Source: Massilia sp. Bi118 (GTDB lineage: Bacteria; Pseudomonadota; Gammaproteobacteria; Burkholderiales; Burkholderiaceae_D). From it: a DNA stretch of 64,000 nt. Each line of letters starts with the position of its first letter. Within the stretch, counting starts at the first letter, position 1. The notes under the pieces were generated by a model. The model was not told where the DNA came from and ran no database searches. It saw only the letters and a program-made list of their open reading frames with translations. Positions 1 through 9,799 of the stretch are shown piece by piece. The DNA lies in the NCBI RefSeq assembly GCF_918697865.1, contig NZ_CAKKMV010000003.1, positions 401,653 to 465,652 on the forward strand, given 5' to 3'. A program made the translations under genes and the position numbers.

Positions 1-1983
1 GAAAGCCTGCGCGCGACCCTGGTCGACGGCGATCCCTGCCCGGTCTGCGGCGCCGAGGACCACCCCTACCGCCACCAGGACGAACGCCTGCACGCGGTGC
101 TGGCGAGCCTGGCCGAGGAACTGGCGGCGCGCCGCCGCGAGCAGCGCGACAACCTGAACCTGCAGGCGGAACAGCGCGCGGCTTTCGATACCGCCGCCGA
201 GAAGCTGGCGCAGCTCGGCCGCGAACGCGAAGCCTTGGCCGCCGATCTTCAGCAGCTGGAACAGGAATGGCAGGACAGTGAACTGGCGGCGGATGCTCCC
301 GCGGAAGCCGGACGCCAGGCCTGGTTCGCCGGCCAGGCCGCCCGCCTGCGCGCCGACCTCGATGCGCTGGATGCGCGCGACCAGGGCCTGGGCCGCGCCC
401 GGCTGGCCCGCGACGCCGCCCAGCAGGCCTGGGACCAAGTCAACGCCGAACACGCGCGCCTGCTGCAAAGCGCGCAGAACGCCCAGGGCCAGCTGGCGAA
501 GCTGGACGCCGACATCGCCGGCCTGTCCGCGCGCCGTGATGCCGCGGCAGGCAGCCTGGCCGCGCTGCAGGCCGAACTCGACCCGGTGCTGAGCGATGCC
601 TGTGGCGACGGCTGGCAGCGCGCCTGGCAACAGGACCCGGCCGCCTGGCGCGGCGCACGCGCAGCCCAGGCCCGCGAATGGCAGGAACGCTCTGCGCTCC
701 AGGCCCGCCTGGCCGCGAATATCGACACCCTGGCCGCCGGCCAGTCGGCCCTGGACGAGCGTGTTGCGCAAGCCCTGCGCCAGCGTGATGCCGCCCGCCA
801 GGACTTCGAGCGCATCGATGCGGACCTGCGTGAACGCCGCGAGGAACGCGCCGTCCTGTTCGAGGGCCGCAAGGCGGTCGAGGTCGAGCAGGCGCTGGGC
901 GCCGCGGTGGCGTCCGCGCGCCAGTCGGTGGCAGCCTGCCAGGCGGCGAGCCTGCAGTCGGCCCAGCTGGAAGCGCGGGTGCGCGCTGCGCAAGCCCAGG
1001 CGCTGGGCCGCATCGCCGACCTGCAGGGCGCGTCCGCCGATGCGGCGACCCGCCTGGCGCAGTGGATCGAGGACTTTGCCGGCAGCGACCCGGAGCTCGA
1101 ACCGGTCGAGAACGAGCAGCAGCTGGCCAGCCTGCTGGCGGTGGGCGCGGCGCGCATCGTCCAGGAGCGCGAAGCCTTGCTGGAACTGGACGGCCGCGTG
1201 CGCCATGCGTCCGCGGTGCTGGCCGAGCGGCGCGGACAGCGTGAGCAGCACGAGCGCCAGCAGGCTACCCTGCCCGCTATTTCAGAGATAGAAGAGGCCG
1301 AGGCCCCGGCGAATGCCGACAGCGTCGCGCGCCTGCTCGACAGCGTGCAGGCCGAGCGCCGCACGGTGCACGAGACGGCCGCCAGCCTGGCCGTGCGCAT
1401 CCGCGAGGACGAGCAGCGGCGCGAACGCGCACGTTCGATGATGGACGAGATCGAGCGCCAGCGCGCCATCGAGGAGCGCTGGGCCAGGATGGCGGAGCTG
1501 ATCGGTTCCGCCGACGGCAAGAAATTCCGCAACTACGCCCAGCAGTTCACGCTGGACGTCCTGCTCGGCTACGCCAACATCCACCTGGCCCAGCTGGCGC
1601 GCCGCTACCGCCTGGAGCGCGTGGCCAGCCAGGCCGGCCCCTCGCTGGCGCTGATGGTGCGCGACCAGGACATGGGCGGCGAAATCCGCTCGGTGAACTC
1701 GCTGTCGGGCGGCGAATCCTTCCTGGTCTCGCTGGCCCTGGCGCTGGGCCTGGCGTCGCTGTCTTCGAACCGGGTCAAGGTCGAGTCGCTGTTCATCGAC
1801 GAAGGCTTCGGCAGCCTCGATAGCGACACGCTGGGCGTGGCCATGGATGCGCTGGACGCGCTGCAATCGCTGGGCCGCAAGGTCGGCGTCATTTCGCACG
1901 TGCAGGAGATGACGGAGCGGATTTCGACCAAGGTCTTGGTGCGGCCGGCTGGTGGGGGGAGTAGCGCGATCACGGTTCAATAG
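1..1983 (+). CDS. sbcC: Exonuclease SbcC, C-terminal part (5' end outside window)
   Basis: ATPase subunit of the SbcCD nuclease, which cuts DNA hairpins and protein-blocked ends during replication and repair. The reading frame is open from base 1, so the gene starts upstream of the window. Near the left edge a CPVCG motif (bases 37-51) is the zinc hook that joins two coiled-coil arms. A long Ala/Glu/Arg/Gln-rich coiled coil follows, then the C-terminal ABC ATPase half: signature motif SLSGGESF near base 1699 and Walker B with FIDEGFGSLD near base 1795. The N-terminal Walker A half and sbcD are not in view. SMC/Rad50-type ATPases share this design, but the CPVCG hook and length of the visible part fit SbcC well. 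Confidence 0.93.
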   Translation, partial: ESLRATLVDGDPCPVCGAEDHPYRHQDERLHAVLASLAEELAARRREQRDNLNLQAEQRAAFDTAAEKLAQLGREREALAADLQQLEQEWQDSELAADAPAEAGRQAWFAGQAARLRADLDALDARDQGLGRARLARDAAQQAWDQVNAEHARLLQSAQNAQGQLAKLDADIAGLSARRDAAAGSLAALQAELDPVLSDACGDGWQRAWQQDPAAWRGARAAQAREWQERSALQARLAANIDTLAAGQSALDERVAQALRQRDAARQDFERIDADLRERREERAVLFEGRKAVEVEQALGAAVASARQSVAACQAASLQSAQLEARVRAAQAQALGRIADLQGASADAATRLAQWIEDFAGSDPELEPVENEQQLASLLAVGAARIVQEREALLELDGRVRHASAVLAERRGQREQHERQQATLPAISEIEEAEAPANADSVARLLDSVQAERRTVHETAASLAVRIREDEQRRERARSMMDEIERQRAIEERWARMAELIGSADGKKFRNYAQQFTLDVLLGYANIHLAQLARRYRLERVASQAGPSLALMVRDQDMGGEIRSVNSLSGGESFLVSLALALGLASLSSNRVKVESLFIDEGFGSLDSDTLGVAMDALDALQSLGRKVGVISHVQEMTERISTKVLVRPAGGGSSAITVQ

Positions 1984-2012
1984 TATCCCCAGTGCTAAAA
2001 TGCCCGCCTTCC

Positions 2013-2099
2013 CGTCGTTCCCGCGCAGGCGGGAACCCAAGTTCTGCATGCGTTACCGACGTGCGTGCAACTTGGGTCCCCGCCTCCGCGGGGACGACG
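2013..2099. repeat. Dispersed palindromic repeat, CGTCGTTCCCGCG family, copy 1
   Basis: Outer arms CGTCGTTCCCGCG and CGCGGGGACGACG form an imperfect inverted repeat around a variable centre. Inner arms (AACCCAAGTT and AACTTGGGT) also pair, so the element can fold as a long hairpin. Related copies lie at 3946-4028 and 19037-19117, and a half copy at 63758-63776. It sits between sbcC and the next gene. No protein is encoded in it. Confidence 0.85.
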
Positions 2100-2120
2100 T
2101 AACCAATATCACATCCAACC

Positions 2121-2333
2121 ATGAACAAACCCGCCCGTTTCCTGACCTTCAAGTGCGCCAAATGCACCAAGCCGGTCAAGGTCACCCTGCAGAAAGTCTC
2201 AGCCTGCTCGCACATCCAGCCCTACCAGGGCATCTGCGAATGCGGCGAGATCAAGCGTCACGCCACCGGCAATCCGGAGGCCGTGAAGTCCTACGTCGAG
2301 TCGAACGAGCTCCACTGGCACCACCACCATTGA
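2121..2333 (+). CDS. Small Cys-rich protein, possible zinc ribbon, unknown function
   Basis: A 70-residue basic protein with a CAKC pair at residues 13-16, another Cys at 29 and a CEC at 40-42, so one zinc-ribbon-like metal site is plausible. It ends in a His-rich tail (HWHHHH), unusual for a natural protein. I do not recognise the family. The start is the first ATG after the palindromic repeat, and its stop is 10 bp before the next start, so it is probably co-transcribed with the methyltransferase gene. Being short, it could be a chance frame, but the Cys spacing and tight spacing argue that it is real. Confidence 0.6.
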   Translation: MNKPARFLTFKCAKCTKPVKVTLQKVSACSHIQPYQGICECGEIKRHATGNPEAVKSYVESNELHWHHHH

Positions 2334-2343
2334 TCGGGCGTCC

Positions 2344-3495
2344 GTGAACATCGAACGCATCCACTGGATCGAGAACGGCGAGGAACGCTCGGCGGCCTGG
2401 CGCTCGGAAAGCGGCTGGCCGGCGCCGAAGAAAGTCGTGCTGGCAGACGACACCATGAATGCCGACACCGCCTACCGCCTGGCGCTGGAAGGCACCGGCC
2501 TGCTGTGGCGCGGCGACTTCCAGAACGCGCGCCAGCTGCTGCAGGCGCTGGTGCGCCGCATCGAGCACAAGGGCGGACGCGCCAGGCGCGCCAAGGCAGC
2601 GGCAAAGCCGGCGACCCTGACCGAACAGTTCCACCGCCACCGCCTGGCCCAGCTGCAGCGGGCCCGCACGCTGGCGATGCTGCTGATTCCCTTCGAGGCC
2701 GACTACACGATCCCGCTGCGCCGTGCGCCCGAGGTCGGCGAAGCCTGCCTTGAGGCCTATGGCCCCGGCGCGGAAACCTTCGTCGCCTCGCTGCGCGAAC
2801 TGCTGGGCGTGATCGGCGCGCACGAGTGGCGCCGCAAGGGCGTCTTCATTCCTGTGCTGGATGAGCGCATCCACCCGTGGTACGGCGTGTTCTCGCCGGT
2901 GCGCGGCGAATACGTGGAACTGGTCGCGCAGGCGCCCCTGCCCGCCGGCGCATCGAACAAACTGGCCTTCGACATCGGCGCCGGTACCGGTGTGTTGTCG
3001 GCGGTGCTGGCGCATCGCGGGGTGGAAAAGCTCATTGCAACCGATATGGACGAGCGCGCGCTCGGCTGCGCACGCGCGAACATCGAGCGCCTGGGCCTGC
3101 AGGGCCAGGTCGAGGTGGTGAAGGCCGACCTGTTCCCGGAAGGCCGCGCCGGGCTGGTGGTCTGCAATCCGCCCTGGCTGCCGGGCAAGCCGAGTTCCGC
3201 CATCGAGTACGCGGTCTACGATCCGGACAGCCGCATGCTGCGCGGCTTCCTGGCCGGCCTGAAGGAGCACCTGCTGATTGGAGGCGAGGGCTGGCTGATC
3301 CTGTCCGACCTAGCCGAGCACCTGGGCCTGCGGTCGCGCGAGCAGCTGCTGGGCTGGATCGCCGGCGCCGGACTGGCGGTCGCGGGACGCCACGATATCC
3401 GCCCCGTGCATCCGAAGGCGTCCGATCCGGACGACCCGCTGGCGGCGGCGCGCATGCAGGAAGTGACCTCGCTGTGGCGGCTCCGCATCGGCTGA
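2344..3495 (+). CDS. Class I SAM-dependent methyltransferase (NPPW type)
   Basis: A 383-residue protein with a Rossmann methyltransferase domain in its C-terminal half. SAM motif I is DIGAGTG at residues 210-216, and the catalytic NPPW at 275-278 is typical of enzymes methylating an amide or exocyclic nitrogen, such as HemK/PrmB and RsmC-like proteins. The N-terminal 200 residues are helical and basic (KGGRARRAKAAAK), perhaps a substrate-binding region. The substrate cannot be told from sequence. The start is GTG at 2344; no better ATG lies upstream, and the gap to the previous gene is 10 bp. Confidence 0.75.
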   Translation: MNIERIHWIENGEERSAAWRSESGWPAPKKVVLADDTMNADTAYRLALEGTGLLWRGDFQNARQLLQALVRRIEHKGGRARRAKAAAKPATLTEQFHRHRLAQLQRARTLAMLLIPFEADYTIPLRRAPEVGEACLEAYGPGAETFVASLRELLGVIGAHEWRRKGVFIPVLDERIHPWYGVFSPVRGEYVELVAQAPLPAGASNKLAFDIGAGTGVLSAVLAHRGVEKLIATDMDERALGCARANIERLGLQGQVEVVKADLFPEGRAGLVVCNPPWLPGKPSSAIEYAVYDPDSRMLRGFLAGLKEHLLIGGEGWLILSDLAEHLGLRSREQLLGWIAGAGLAVAGRHDIRPVHPKASDPDDPLAAARMQEVTSLWRLRIG

Positions 3496-3509
3496 ACAAA
3501 TAGCCTGAT

Positions 3510-3538
3510 TTGCACTTCAGGCCCGGACGCGATACAAT
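3510..3538 (+). promoter_or_regulatory. Sigma-70 promoter of the initiator tRNA gene
   Basis: TTGCAC (3510-3515), a 17-bp spacer and TACAAT (3533-3538) match the -35/-10 consensus closely. The -10 box ends 12 bp before the tRNA 5' end, the right distance for a promoter of a stable RNA. Confidence 0.75.
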
Positions 3539-3550
3539 AGCGTTCTCAGA

Positions 3551-3627
3551 CGCGGGGTGGAGCAGTCTGGCAGCTCGTCGGGCTCATAACCCGAAGGTCA
3601 CAGGTTCAAATCCTGTCCCCGCAACCA
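3551..3627 (+). tRNA. tRNA-fMet (CAU), initiator
   Basis: A 77-nt cloverleaf with encoded CCA. The anticodon loop reads CTCATAA with CAT anticodon. Two initiator marks are visible: the unpaired C1-A72 end of the acceptor stem (CGCGGGG with CCCCGCA) and three G-C pairs at the base of the anticodon stem (GGG/CCC). It therefore serves translation initiation, not elongation. It has its own promoter and a terminator just downstream. Confidence 0.97.
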
Positions 3628-3643
3628 AATACTGTACGACAGA

Positions 3644-3675
3644 AGCCCGACTCTTGAGCCGGGCTTTTGTTTTCT
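3644..3675 (+). terminator. Rho-independent terminator after tRNA-fMet
   Basis: Arms AGCCCG (3644-3649) and CGGGCT (3660-3665) with a 10-nt loop, followed by a T-rich run (TTTTGTTTT). It ends the tRNA transcript about 17 bp after CCA. Confidence 0.8.
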
Positions 3676-3690
3676 GGGCCAGCGCAGCGC

Positions 3691-3930
3691 ATGAGAGACA
3701 AGAAAGACAACGCCACCTTCGACCTGCCGGGCTTCGAGCCGGCCGCAGCGGACGAGGCGCTTGCTCCCGAACCGAAGCGCCCCGCCCAGCGCACCCGCCG
3801 CAGCACCCTCAAGCAGGAACAGATTCCTCTGCTGGATTTGAACGAGACCGACGCCTCCGGCCTGCCGGTATGGAAGTCGGATCCGGATCTGGATTTGACC
3901 GGCTTGCCGGTTTGGAAGCCGGCGGCGTAA
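3691..3930 (+). CDS. Small hypothetical protein with repeated GLPVWK motif
   Basis: About 79 residues from the ATG at 3691; an in-frame ATG at 3667 lies inside the tRNA terminator and is less likely. The protein is charged and Pro-rich with no membrane segment. Its C-terminal part carries two copies of a short motif, SGLPVWK and TGLPVWK, each near an LDL stretch. I do not recognise a family. It lies alone between the tRNA terminator and a palindromic repeat. Confidence 0.55.
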   Translation: MRDKKDNATFDLPGFEPAAADEALAPEPKRPAQRTRRSTLKQEQIPLLDLNETDASGLPVWKSDPDLDLTGLPVWKPAA

Positions 3931-3945
3931 GCTATACCACTACAT

Positions 3946-4028
3946 CGTCGTTCCCGCGCAGGCGGGAATCCAAGTTCGGCGAGTCGCCACGAAAGTCAAC
4001 TTGGGTCCCCGCCTGCGCGGGGACGACG
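3946..4028. repeat. Dispersed palindromic repeat, CGTCGTTCCCGCG family, copy 2
   Basis: Outer arms CGTCGTTCCCGCGCAGGCGG and its near-complement ending GGGGACGACG enclose inner arms AATCCAAGTT and AACTTGGGT. It closely matches the copy at 2013-2099; only the loop differs. It lies 34 bp before dbpA. Confidence 0.87.
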
Positions 4029-4062
4029 TGCTTATGTCCACACTTCACTCCACGGTCTCCTT

Positions 4063-5472
<1,410 letters not shown>

Positions 5473-5578
5473 TACTGCTGAGTTGTAACCGTGCGTAACA
5501 GGCGCGCACGGTTGAGACCACTGCGGGGCACCGGCCCCGTAAATCTGGCATGATTTGCTACAAATATAGGTTAGCAAA

Positions 5579-6925
5579 ATGACCAGCACACTCATCATCG
5601 GACCCGAGCAGCAGGGCCTCGAAGGCCGCACAGTCAGGGACATCGTCGAACACGATCCCGCGCAGGTCAACGAAGTCTGGTGCCGCAAGATTTTCCGCCA
5701 GATCCTGCAGTCGCTCGAACTGCAGTACGCGGTGCACGCGCCGCGCCAGGCCATCACGCCGGACACCGTGGTCTTCCACGGCAATGGCGAACCCAAGATG
5801 CTGCCGACCGAGCTCGCCGACAGCGCGCACGACGAAGCGGCCGACATGACGGCGCTGGCGCGGGTCGTGCATTTTGCGATCACCCGCGAACTGATACCGG
5901 CCGGCCCGCTGCGCGGCCGCAAGCTCGAAGGCTACAGCGATTCCCTGGTCACCGCGGTCGACCGCTGCATGGCCGGCGATCCGGCCGAGCGCCCGCAGAC
6001 CATAGACGAGCTGCGCGACATCCTCGGCATCGTGTCGCTGGGGCCGGTGGCGCCGGCCATCGTACCGCTGCCGATTCCGGCCCCGGTTCGGACTCCGCCG
6101 CCTGCCCCGAGCCCGACGCCGGTGCCGCTGGACGCACCGTTCGCTACCGCCGCACAGGGCGTAAAAGTCATGTCGGCGACCGTGCCGGCAGCCGGTGCAG
6201 ACATGTCGATCCCGATGCCGGTGCCGGTCCCGGCACCAATGCCGACGTCTATGCCGACGCCGACGCCGATACCCGTCAAGGCGCCCTCGCCTTTCGCGGC
6301 CACCGGCGACGCCATGCCGTCCTTCATGCGCGAGCCGGCCCCATCCAGCGCGCGCATCGGCGGCCTGTCGCGCTGGCAGCGCTGGGCCATTGCGGCGGGC
6401 GGCGGTGCGCTGCTGCTGGCCGTCGCGCTGGCCCTGTTCGCCGAGCTGCGCGACTCCGGCTCCTACGACCATATCGTGCTGACCCTGCCGCAGTCCGGCG
6501 AGCAGGCCAGAAGCGACGCGGCATCGGCGCCGCCGCCGCTGGCCCAGGCCGAGCTACAGGCGTCCGCATCCGCTGCGGCGCTGCCAGGCAATAGCGCCGG
6601 ACCGCTGGCCTCAGCCGGCTCCGGGGAAGCCGTCCCGCAAGCCGCCGCCATGCCGGGGGCGCCCGTCCGCGGCCCCGTCTCCGCGCCTACGCGTCGGGGC
6701 GTCGCCCCGTCCGCCACCTACCGCCTGCAGATCCAGCCCTGGGGCGTCGTCTACGTCGACGGCGTCGACCGCGGCGTCAGCCCGCCGGTCAAGCGCCTCG
6801 TGCTGGCGCCCGGCAAGCATACGATCCGCATCGCCAATCCGAATTTCCACGACCGCGTGCTCGAAGTCGACACCAGCGGCGGCGGCGGCCAGATCGCCGT
6901 CGATTTCAGCGACGAACGACGGTGA
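5579..6925 (+). CDS. Membrane protein with kinase-like (degenerate) N-terminus and C-terminal PEGA domain
   Basis: A 448-residue protein. Residues about 20-155 resemble the C-lobe of a protein kinase: LELQYAVHAPRQAITPDTVV sits where the HRDxxxxN loop should be, and GEPKML where DFG should be, and the end (DPAERPQTIDELRDIL) is like the kinase tail. There is no glycine loop, VAIK lysine, HRD or DFG, so catalysis is unlikely. A Pro/Ala linker with many PxP steps follows (160-260), a single membrane helix (269-290), a second low-complexity linker, and a PEGA domain (381-445). The start of the next gene overlaps its stop. Function unknown; a pseudokinase sensor or scaffold is inferred. Confidence 0.7.
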   Translation: MTSTLIIGPEQQGLEGRTVRDIVEHDPAQVNEVWCRKIFRQILQSLELQYAVHAPRQAITPDTVVFHGNGEPKMLPTELADSAHDEAADMTALARVVHFAITRELIPAGPLRGRKLEGYSDSLVTAVDRCMAGDPAERPQTIDELRDILGIVSLGPVAPAIVPLPIPAPVRTPPPAPSPTPVPLDAPFATAAQGVKVMSATVPAAGADMSIPMPVPVPAPMPTSMPTPTPIPVKAPSPFAATGDAMPSFMREPAPSSARIGGLSRWQRWAIAAGGGALLLAVALALFAELRDSGSYDHIVLTLPQSGEQARSDAASAPPPLAQAELQASASAAALPGNSAGPLASAGSGEAVPQAAAMPGAPVRGPVSAPTRRGVAPSATYRLQIQPWGVVYVDGVDRGVSPPVKRLVLAPGKHTIRIANPNFHDRVLEVDTSGGGGQIAVDFSDERR

Positions 6926-6939
6926 GCACGCCACATTCC

Positions 6940-7461
6940 ATGACCAAGCAGCGAAACCACATCCTTGTCCTTGCCGCCGCCGGCGCCCTGCTGCTGGGCG
7001 GCTGCGCCGAGCTTCCCATTTTCGACCAGAAGGCCCCGCGCACGCCCTCGCATCCGAAGGCGTCGGCGCCGCGGCCCGCGCCGCAGGTCGAGCGCGAAGT
7101 GTCCCCGCCGCGCGAGGCCGCCAGCCGTCCGCGCGACCGCGACGGAGACGGTATCCCCGACGGGCAAAAGGAAAGCGGCCTGCGCGAAGGCATCCGCCTG
7201 TACAACGAGGGCGATTTCAATGGCGCGATCCGGCGCCTGTCCGCGCGCGACGTCAACAGCGGGCCGATGAATACCCGCCTGACTGCCCTGAAGTACCTGG
7301 CCTTCAGCTATTGCGTCACTTCGCGCCCGGCGCCCTGCCGCCAGGCCTTCGACCGCGCACTGCGCCTCGATCCGTCCTTCGACCTGGCGCCCGGCGAACA
7401 CGGTCACCCATTGTGGGGCCCGGTCTTCACCAAGGCCAAGCAGGCTGCCGGACAGCGCTGA
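6940..7461 (+). CDS. TPR-like lipoprotein, resembles T6SS-associated TssQ-type lipoproteins
   Basis: About 173 residues. A signal peptide ends in a lipobox (LLLGGC), so it should be a lipoprotein. Then comes a Pro-rich stretch, a calcium-loop-like DRDGDGIPDGQ and two TPR-like helices ending in DLAPGEHGHPLWGPVF. This ending recalls lipoproteins annotated as TssQ near type VI secretion clusters, from memory only. No other T6SS gene is in the window. A GTG at 6922 overlapping the upstream stop is an alternative start, but the ATG at 6940 gives a better signal peptide. It is probably coupled to the PEGA protein gene. Confidence 0.65.
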   Translation: MTKQRNHILVLAAAGALLLGGCAELPIFDQKAPRTPSHPKASAPRPAPQVEREVSPPREAASRPRDRDGDGIPDGQKESGLREGIRLYNEGDFNGAIRRLSARDVNSGPMNTRLTALKYLAFSYCVTSRPAPCRQAFDRALRLDPSFDLAPGEHGHPLWGPVFTKAKQAAGQR

Positions 7462-7471
7462 AGCCGGCGTC

Positions 7472-7918
7472 TCAGAAAGGCAGCATGCGGCGCTGGCGCG
7501 GGCGGATTTCCTTCTTCAGGAAGCCGGCGACCAGCGGGTCGGCGACGAAGTCGAGCTTTTCGTAGAAAGCACGGTTGTCCGCCATCGGCTGCAGCAGCAC
7601 GCGCGGGATGCCCCGGTCGAGGCAGTGATGCTCGATCTCCTTCATGAACCATTCACCGACGCCGCGGCCACGGCACTCGCGCAGCACGATCAAATCCGAA
7701 ACGAAACAGAATTGCGGCGGCGCCAGTTCCAGGCGGGCGATGGCGATGCGCTTCTTGCCCGACTCGACCGTAACCCACTGGACCAGGCTGCCCGGCTGGC
7801 CGGCGTCCCTGGTGGCGGAGGTGTCGCGGTTGCTCCAGCCGGCATCCTTGCGGAAGGCCAGCAAGACCTTGTCGGGCAGCGGAGCGCTCAGGGGACGAAA
7901 GCTGAGAGAGGATTGCAT
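7472..7918 (-). CDS. GNAT family N-acetyltransferase
   Basis: A 148-residue acetyl-CoA-dependent acyltransferase of unknown substrate. The core motif is visible: FVSDLIVLRECRGRGVGEWF, with RGRGVG as the acetyl-CoA pyrophosphate loop, followed by ADNRAFYEKLDF, the usual C-terminal strand-helix. It converges on the lipoprotein gene with a 10-bp gap and no clear terminator. The spacer upstream (7919-8091) is AT-richer and probably holds promoters for this gene and the divergent oxidoreductase. Confidence 0.85.
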   Translation of the reverse strand: MQSSLSFRPLSAPLPDKVLLAFRKDAGWSNRDTSATRDAGQPGSLVQWVTVESGKKRIAIARLELAPPQFCFVSDLIVLRECRGRGVGEWFMKEIEHHCLDRGIPRVLLQPMADNRAFYEKLDFVADPLVAGFLKKEIRPRQRRMLPF

Positions 7919-8091
7919 GGGAGAATTTTTGTTAAATTCCCTTCAGCATAAATCCTGAACAAAGCCGGTACGAACGACCACATGTAAATCTAGCAATTCA
8001 TTTGTAAGCAAATGTTTCTGTCGGTATTTACAGTATTTACACCCGGCGGTTACTGCCCGCACAAGGACCATAGGCGGTGTTAGCATGCCGC

Positions 8092-9399
8092 ATGTCCAAC
8101 ACTCCCCGCTCTTCCTTCGATGCGATCGTCGTCGGCACCGGCCCCGGCGGAGCCAGCGTCGCGCGTGAACTGGCGCGCGGCGGCGCCAGGGTGGCCATGC
8201 TCGAACAGGGCAGCGCCGCCCCGCTGCGCGGCAGCCTGGGCCAGATGGCGGCAATGGCCGCCGTGCCCGGCAAGGGCGCCTTCATCCACCGCGACGCCTC
8301 GCTGCTGGTGCGCGCGATCACGCTGGGCGGCACCTCCACCATCAATTTCGCCACCGCGGCGCCGCCGCCGAAGGCGATGTTCGCCGCCCATGGCATCGAC
8401 CTCGATCCGGCGCTGGCAGAATTGCGCGCCGAGCTGCCGATGGCGCCGCTGCCCGACAATCTGGTCGGCCCGATGGCGGCCCGCATCATGGCGGCCGCGC
8501 GTGGCCTTGCCCTGCCCTGGGCCAGGCTCGATAAACTTATCCGGCCCGAATCCTGCCGCAGCGGCTGCTGGCGCTGCGTGACCGGCTGCCCTTACGGCGC
8601 CAAGTGGACGGCGCGGGATTTCGTCGACGAAGCCCTGCGCCACGGCGCCGTCCTGCGCGAGCGTGCGCGCGTGACGCGGGTGCTGGTCGAGGAAGGCCGC
8701 GCGATCGGCGTGGAAGCGGTGGTGGATGGCGAAACGCAGCGACTGCGCGCCGGCCGCGTGGTGCTGGCCGCCGGCGGCATCGGCAGCCCGCGCCTGCTGC
8801 GCGCTTCGGGTTTGCTTTTGAAACCGGCCGCCTTCTTCAGCGATCCCGTGGTGGCGGTGATGGGCAGCGTGGATGACCTCAGTGCAGACGAAATCGGCGG
8901 CGCCGAAGTGCCGATGGCGGCCGGCGCCAGCTGGCACGCGGACGGCATCGCGCTGGCCGACCTGACCCTGCCGCAAGCCATGTACCAGGCCTTCGCGCTG
9001 CAGGCCGGCCGTGTCGACCGCCTGCTGGCGCATCGACGCACGCTCAGCATCATGGTCAAGATCCGCGACGGGATCGGCGGCAGCGTGGGCCAGCGCTGGG
9101 TCGACAAGACCCTGCAGCCGGCCGACCGCGAAAAGTTCGACCGTGGCATCGCGATCGCGCGCAGCATCCTCGACCGCGCAGGCGCGCACCACGTCTTCGC
9201 CAGCCATCACTTCGCGGCCCACCCGGGCGGCAGCCTGCGCATCGGCGAGCAGGTGGACGCCGGCCTGGCGACATCCACGCCCGGCCTCTACGTCTGCGAC
9301 GCTTCGGTGATCCCGGAACCCTGGGGCCTGCCGCCCACGCTCACCCTGCTGGCGCTGGGCAAGCGGCTCGGCAAGCAGCTGAGCCGGGTCCGCGCCTAG
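8092..9399 (+). CDS. GMC family FAD-dependent oxidoreductase
   Basis: A 435-residue flavoprotein. The FAD-binding GTGPGG is at residues 15-20 and an acidic strand end follows (MLEQGSA). A Cys-rich stretch SCRSGCWRCVTGCPYGA is typical of bacterial GMC alcohol dehydrogenase and cholesterol-oxidase-like members. The C-terminus (CDASVIPEPWGLPPTLTLLA) is the GMC_oxred_C signature. The substrate is unknown. The ATG at 8092 is preferred over the upstream GTG at 8077 because it starts just before the FAD strand. No partner cytochrome or small subunit is adjacent. Confidence 0.85.
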   Translation: MSNTPRSSFDAIVVGTGPGGASVARELARGGARVAMLEQGSAAPLRGSLGQMAAMAAVPGKGAFIHRDASLLVRAITLGGTSTINFATAAPPPKAMFAAHGIDLDPALAELRAELPMAPLPDNLVGPMAARIMAAARGLALPWARLDKLIRPESCRSGCWRCVTGCPYGAKWTARDFVDEALRHGAVLRERARVTRVLVEEGRAIGVEAVVDGETQRLRAGRVVLAAGGIGSPRLLRASGLLLKPAAFFSDPVVAVMGSVDDLSADEIGGAEVPMAAGASWHADGIALADLTLPQAMYQAFALQAGRVDRLLAHRRTLSIMVKIRDGIGGSVGQRWVDKTLQPADREKFDRGIAIARSILDRAGAHHVFASHHFAAHPGGSLRIGEQVDAGLATSTPGLYVCDASVIPEPWGLPPTLTLLALGKRLGKQLSRVRA

Positions 9400-9409
9400 C
9401 CCACCCTAG

Positions 9410-9787
9410 CTAAAACATCCCGAGTTCGTTGGGCATCGTCTCAGGCTGGGCCTGGCCGATATCCCACATCTCGGCGATGCGTCCGTCTTCGAAGCGCAGA
9501 ATGTGGACGATGGCGACATCAAGACCGTCCTGCGTCATCCGCGCGCGCGAATGGACGGCCACCAGGGCGCCGTCGGCGATGGCGCGCTGCACCTCGAACA
9601 CCATCTCCGGGAAGCGCCCCGCATTCTCCAGCATGCCGGCCTTGATCGAGGCCGCGTCGCTCGCGAAATAGGGATTGTGATGGCGGAACTGCGGGCCGGC
9701 GTGGCGCTCGAAGGCTTGCTCGACCTGGCCGGCGGCGGTCATTTGCAGGAAGTCGACGGCGGCTTGCTTTAGTTTCGTGTCAGTCAT
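9410..9787 (-). CDS. SnoaL-like / NTF2-fold protein
   Basis: A 125-residue protein with a cone-shaped NTF2-like fold pattern: an N-terminal helix pair (KQAAVDFLQMTAAGQVEQAF), then QFRHHNPYFA, and C-terminal strands VHILRFEDGRIAEMWD. This is the SnoaL-like pattern found in polyketide cyclases and many small enzymes of unknown role. It lies 13 bp downstream of the amidase gene on the same strand, so the two are probably co-transcribed. No function can be given beyond fold. Confidence 0.8.
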   Translation of the reverse strand: MTDTKLKQAAVDFLQMTAAGQVEQAFERHAGPQFRHHNPYFASDAASIKAGMLENAGRFPEMVFEVQRAIADGALVAVHSRARMTQDGLDVAIVHILRFEDGRIAEMWDIGQAQPETMPNELGMF

Positions 9788-9799
9788 TGTTCACTCCAT

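Noticed and set aside
5579..7461. Assignment of the PEGA/lipoprotein pair to a type VI secretion cluster
   Set aside because: No tss structural gene is in the window; the TssQ-like similarity is from memory, so it is kept as a possibility only.
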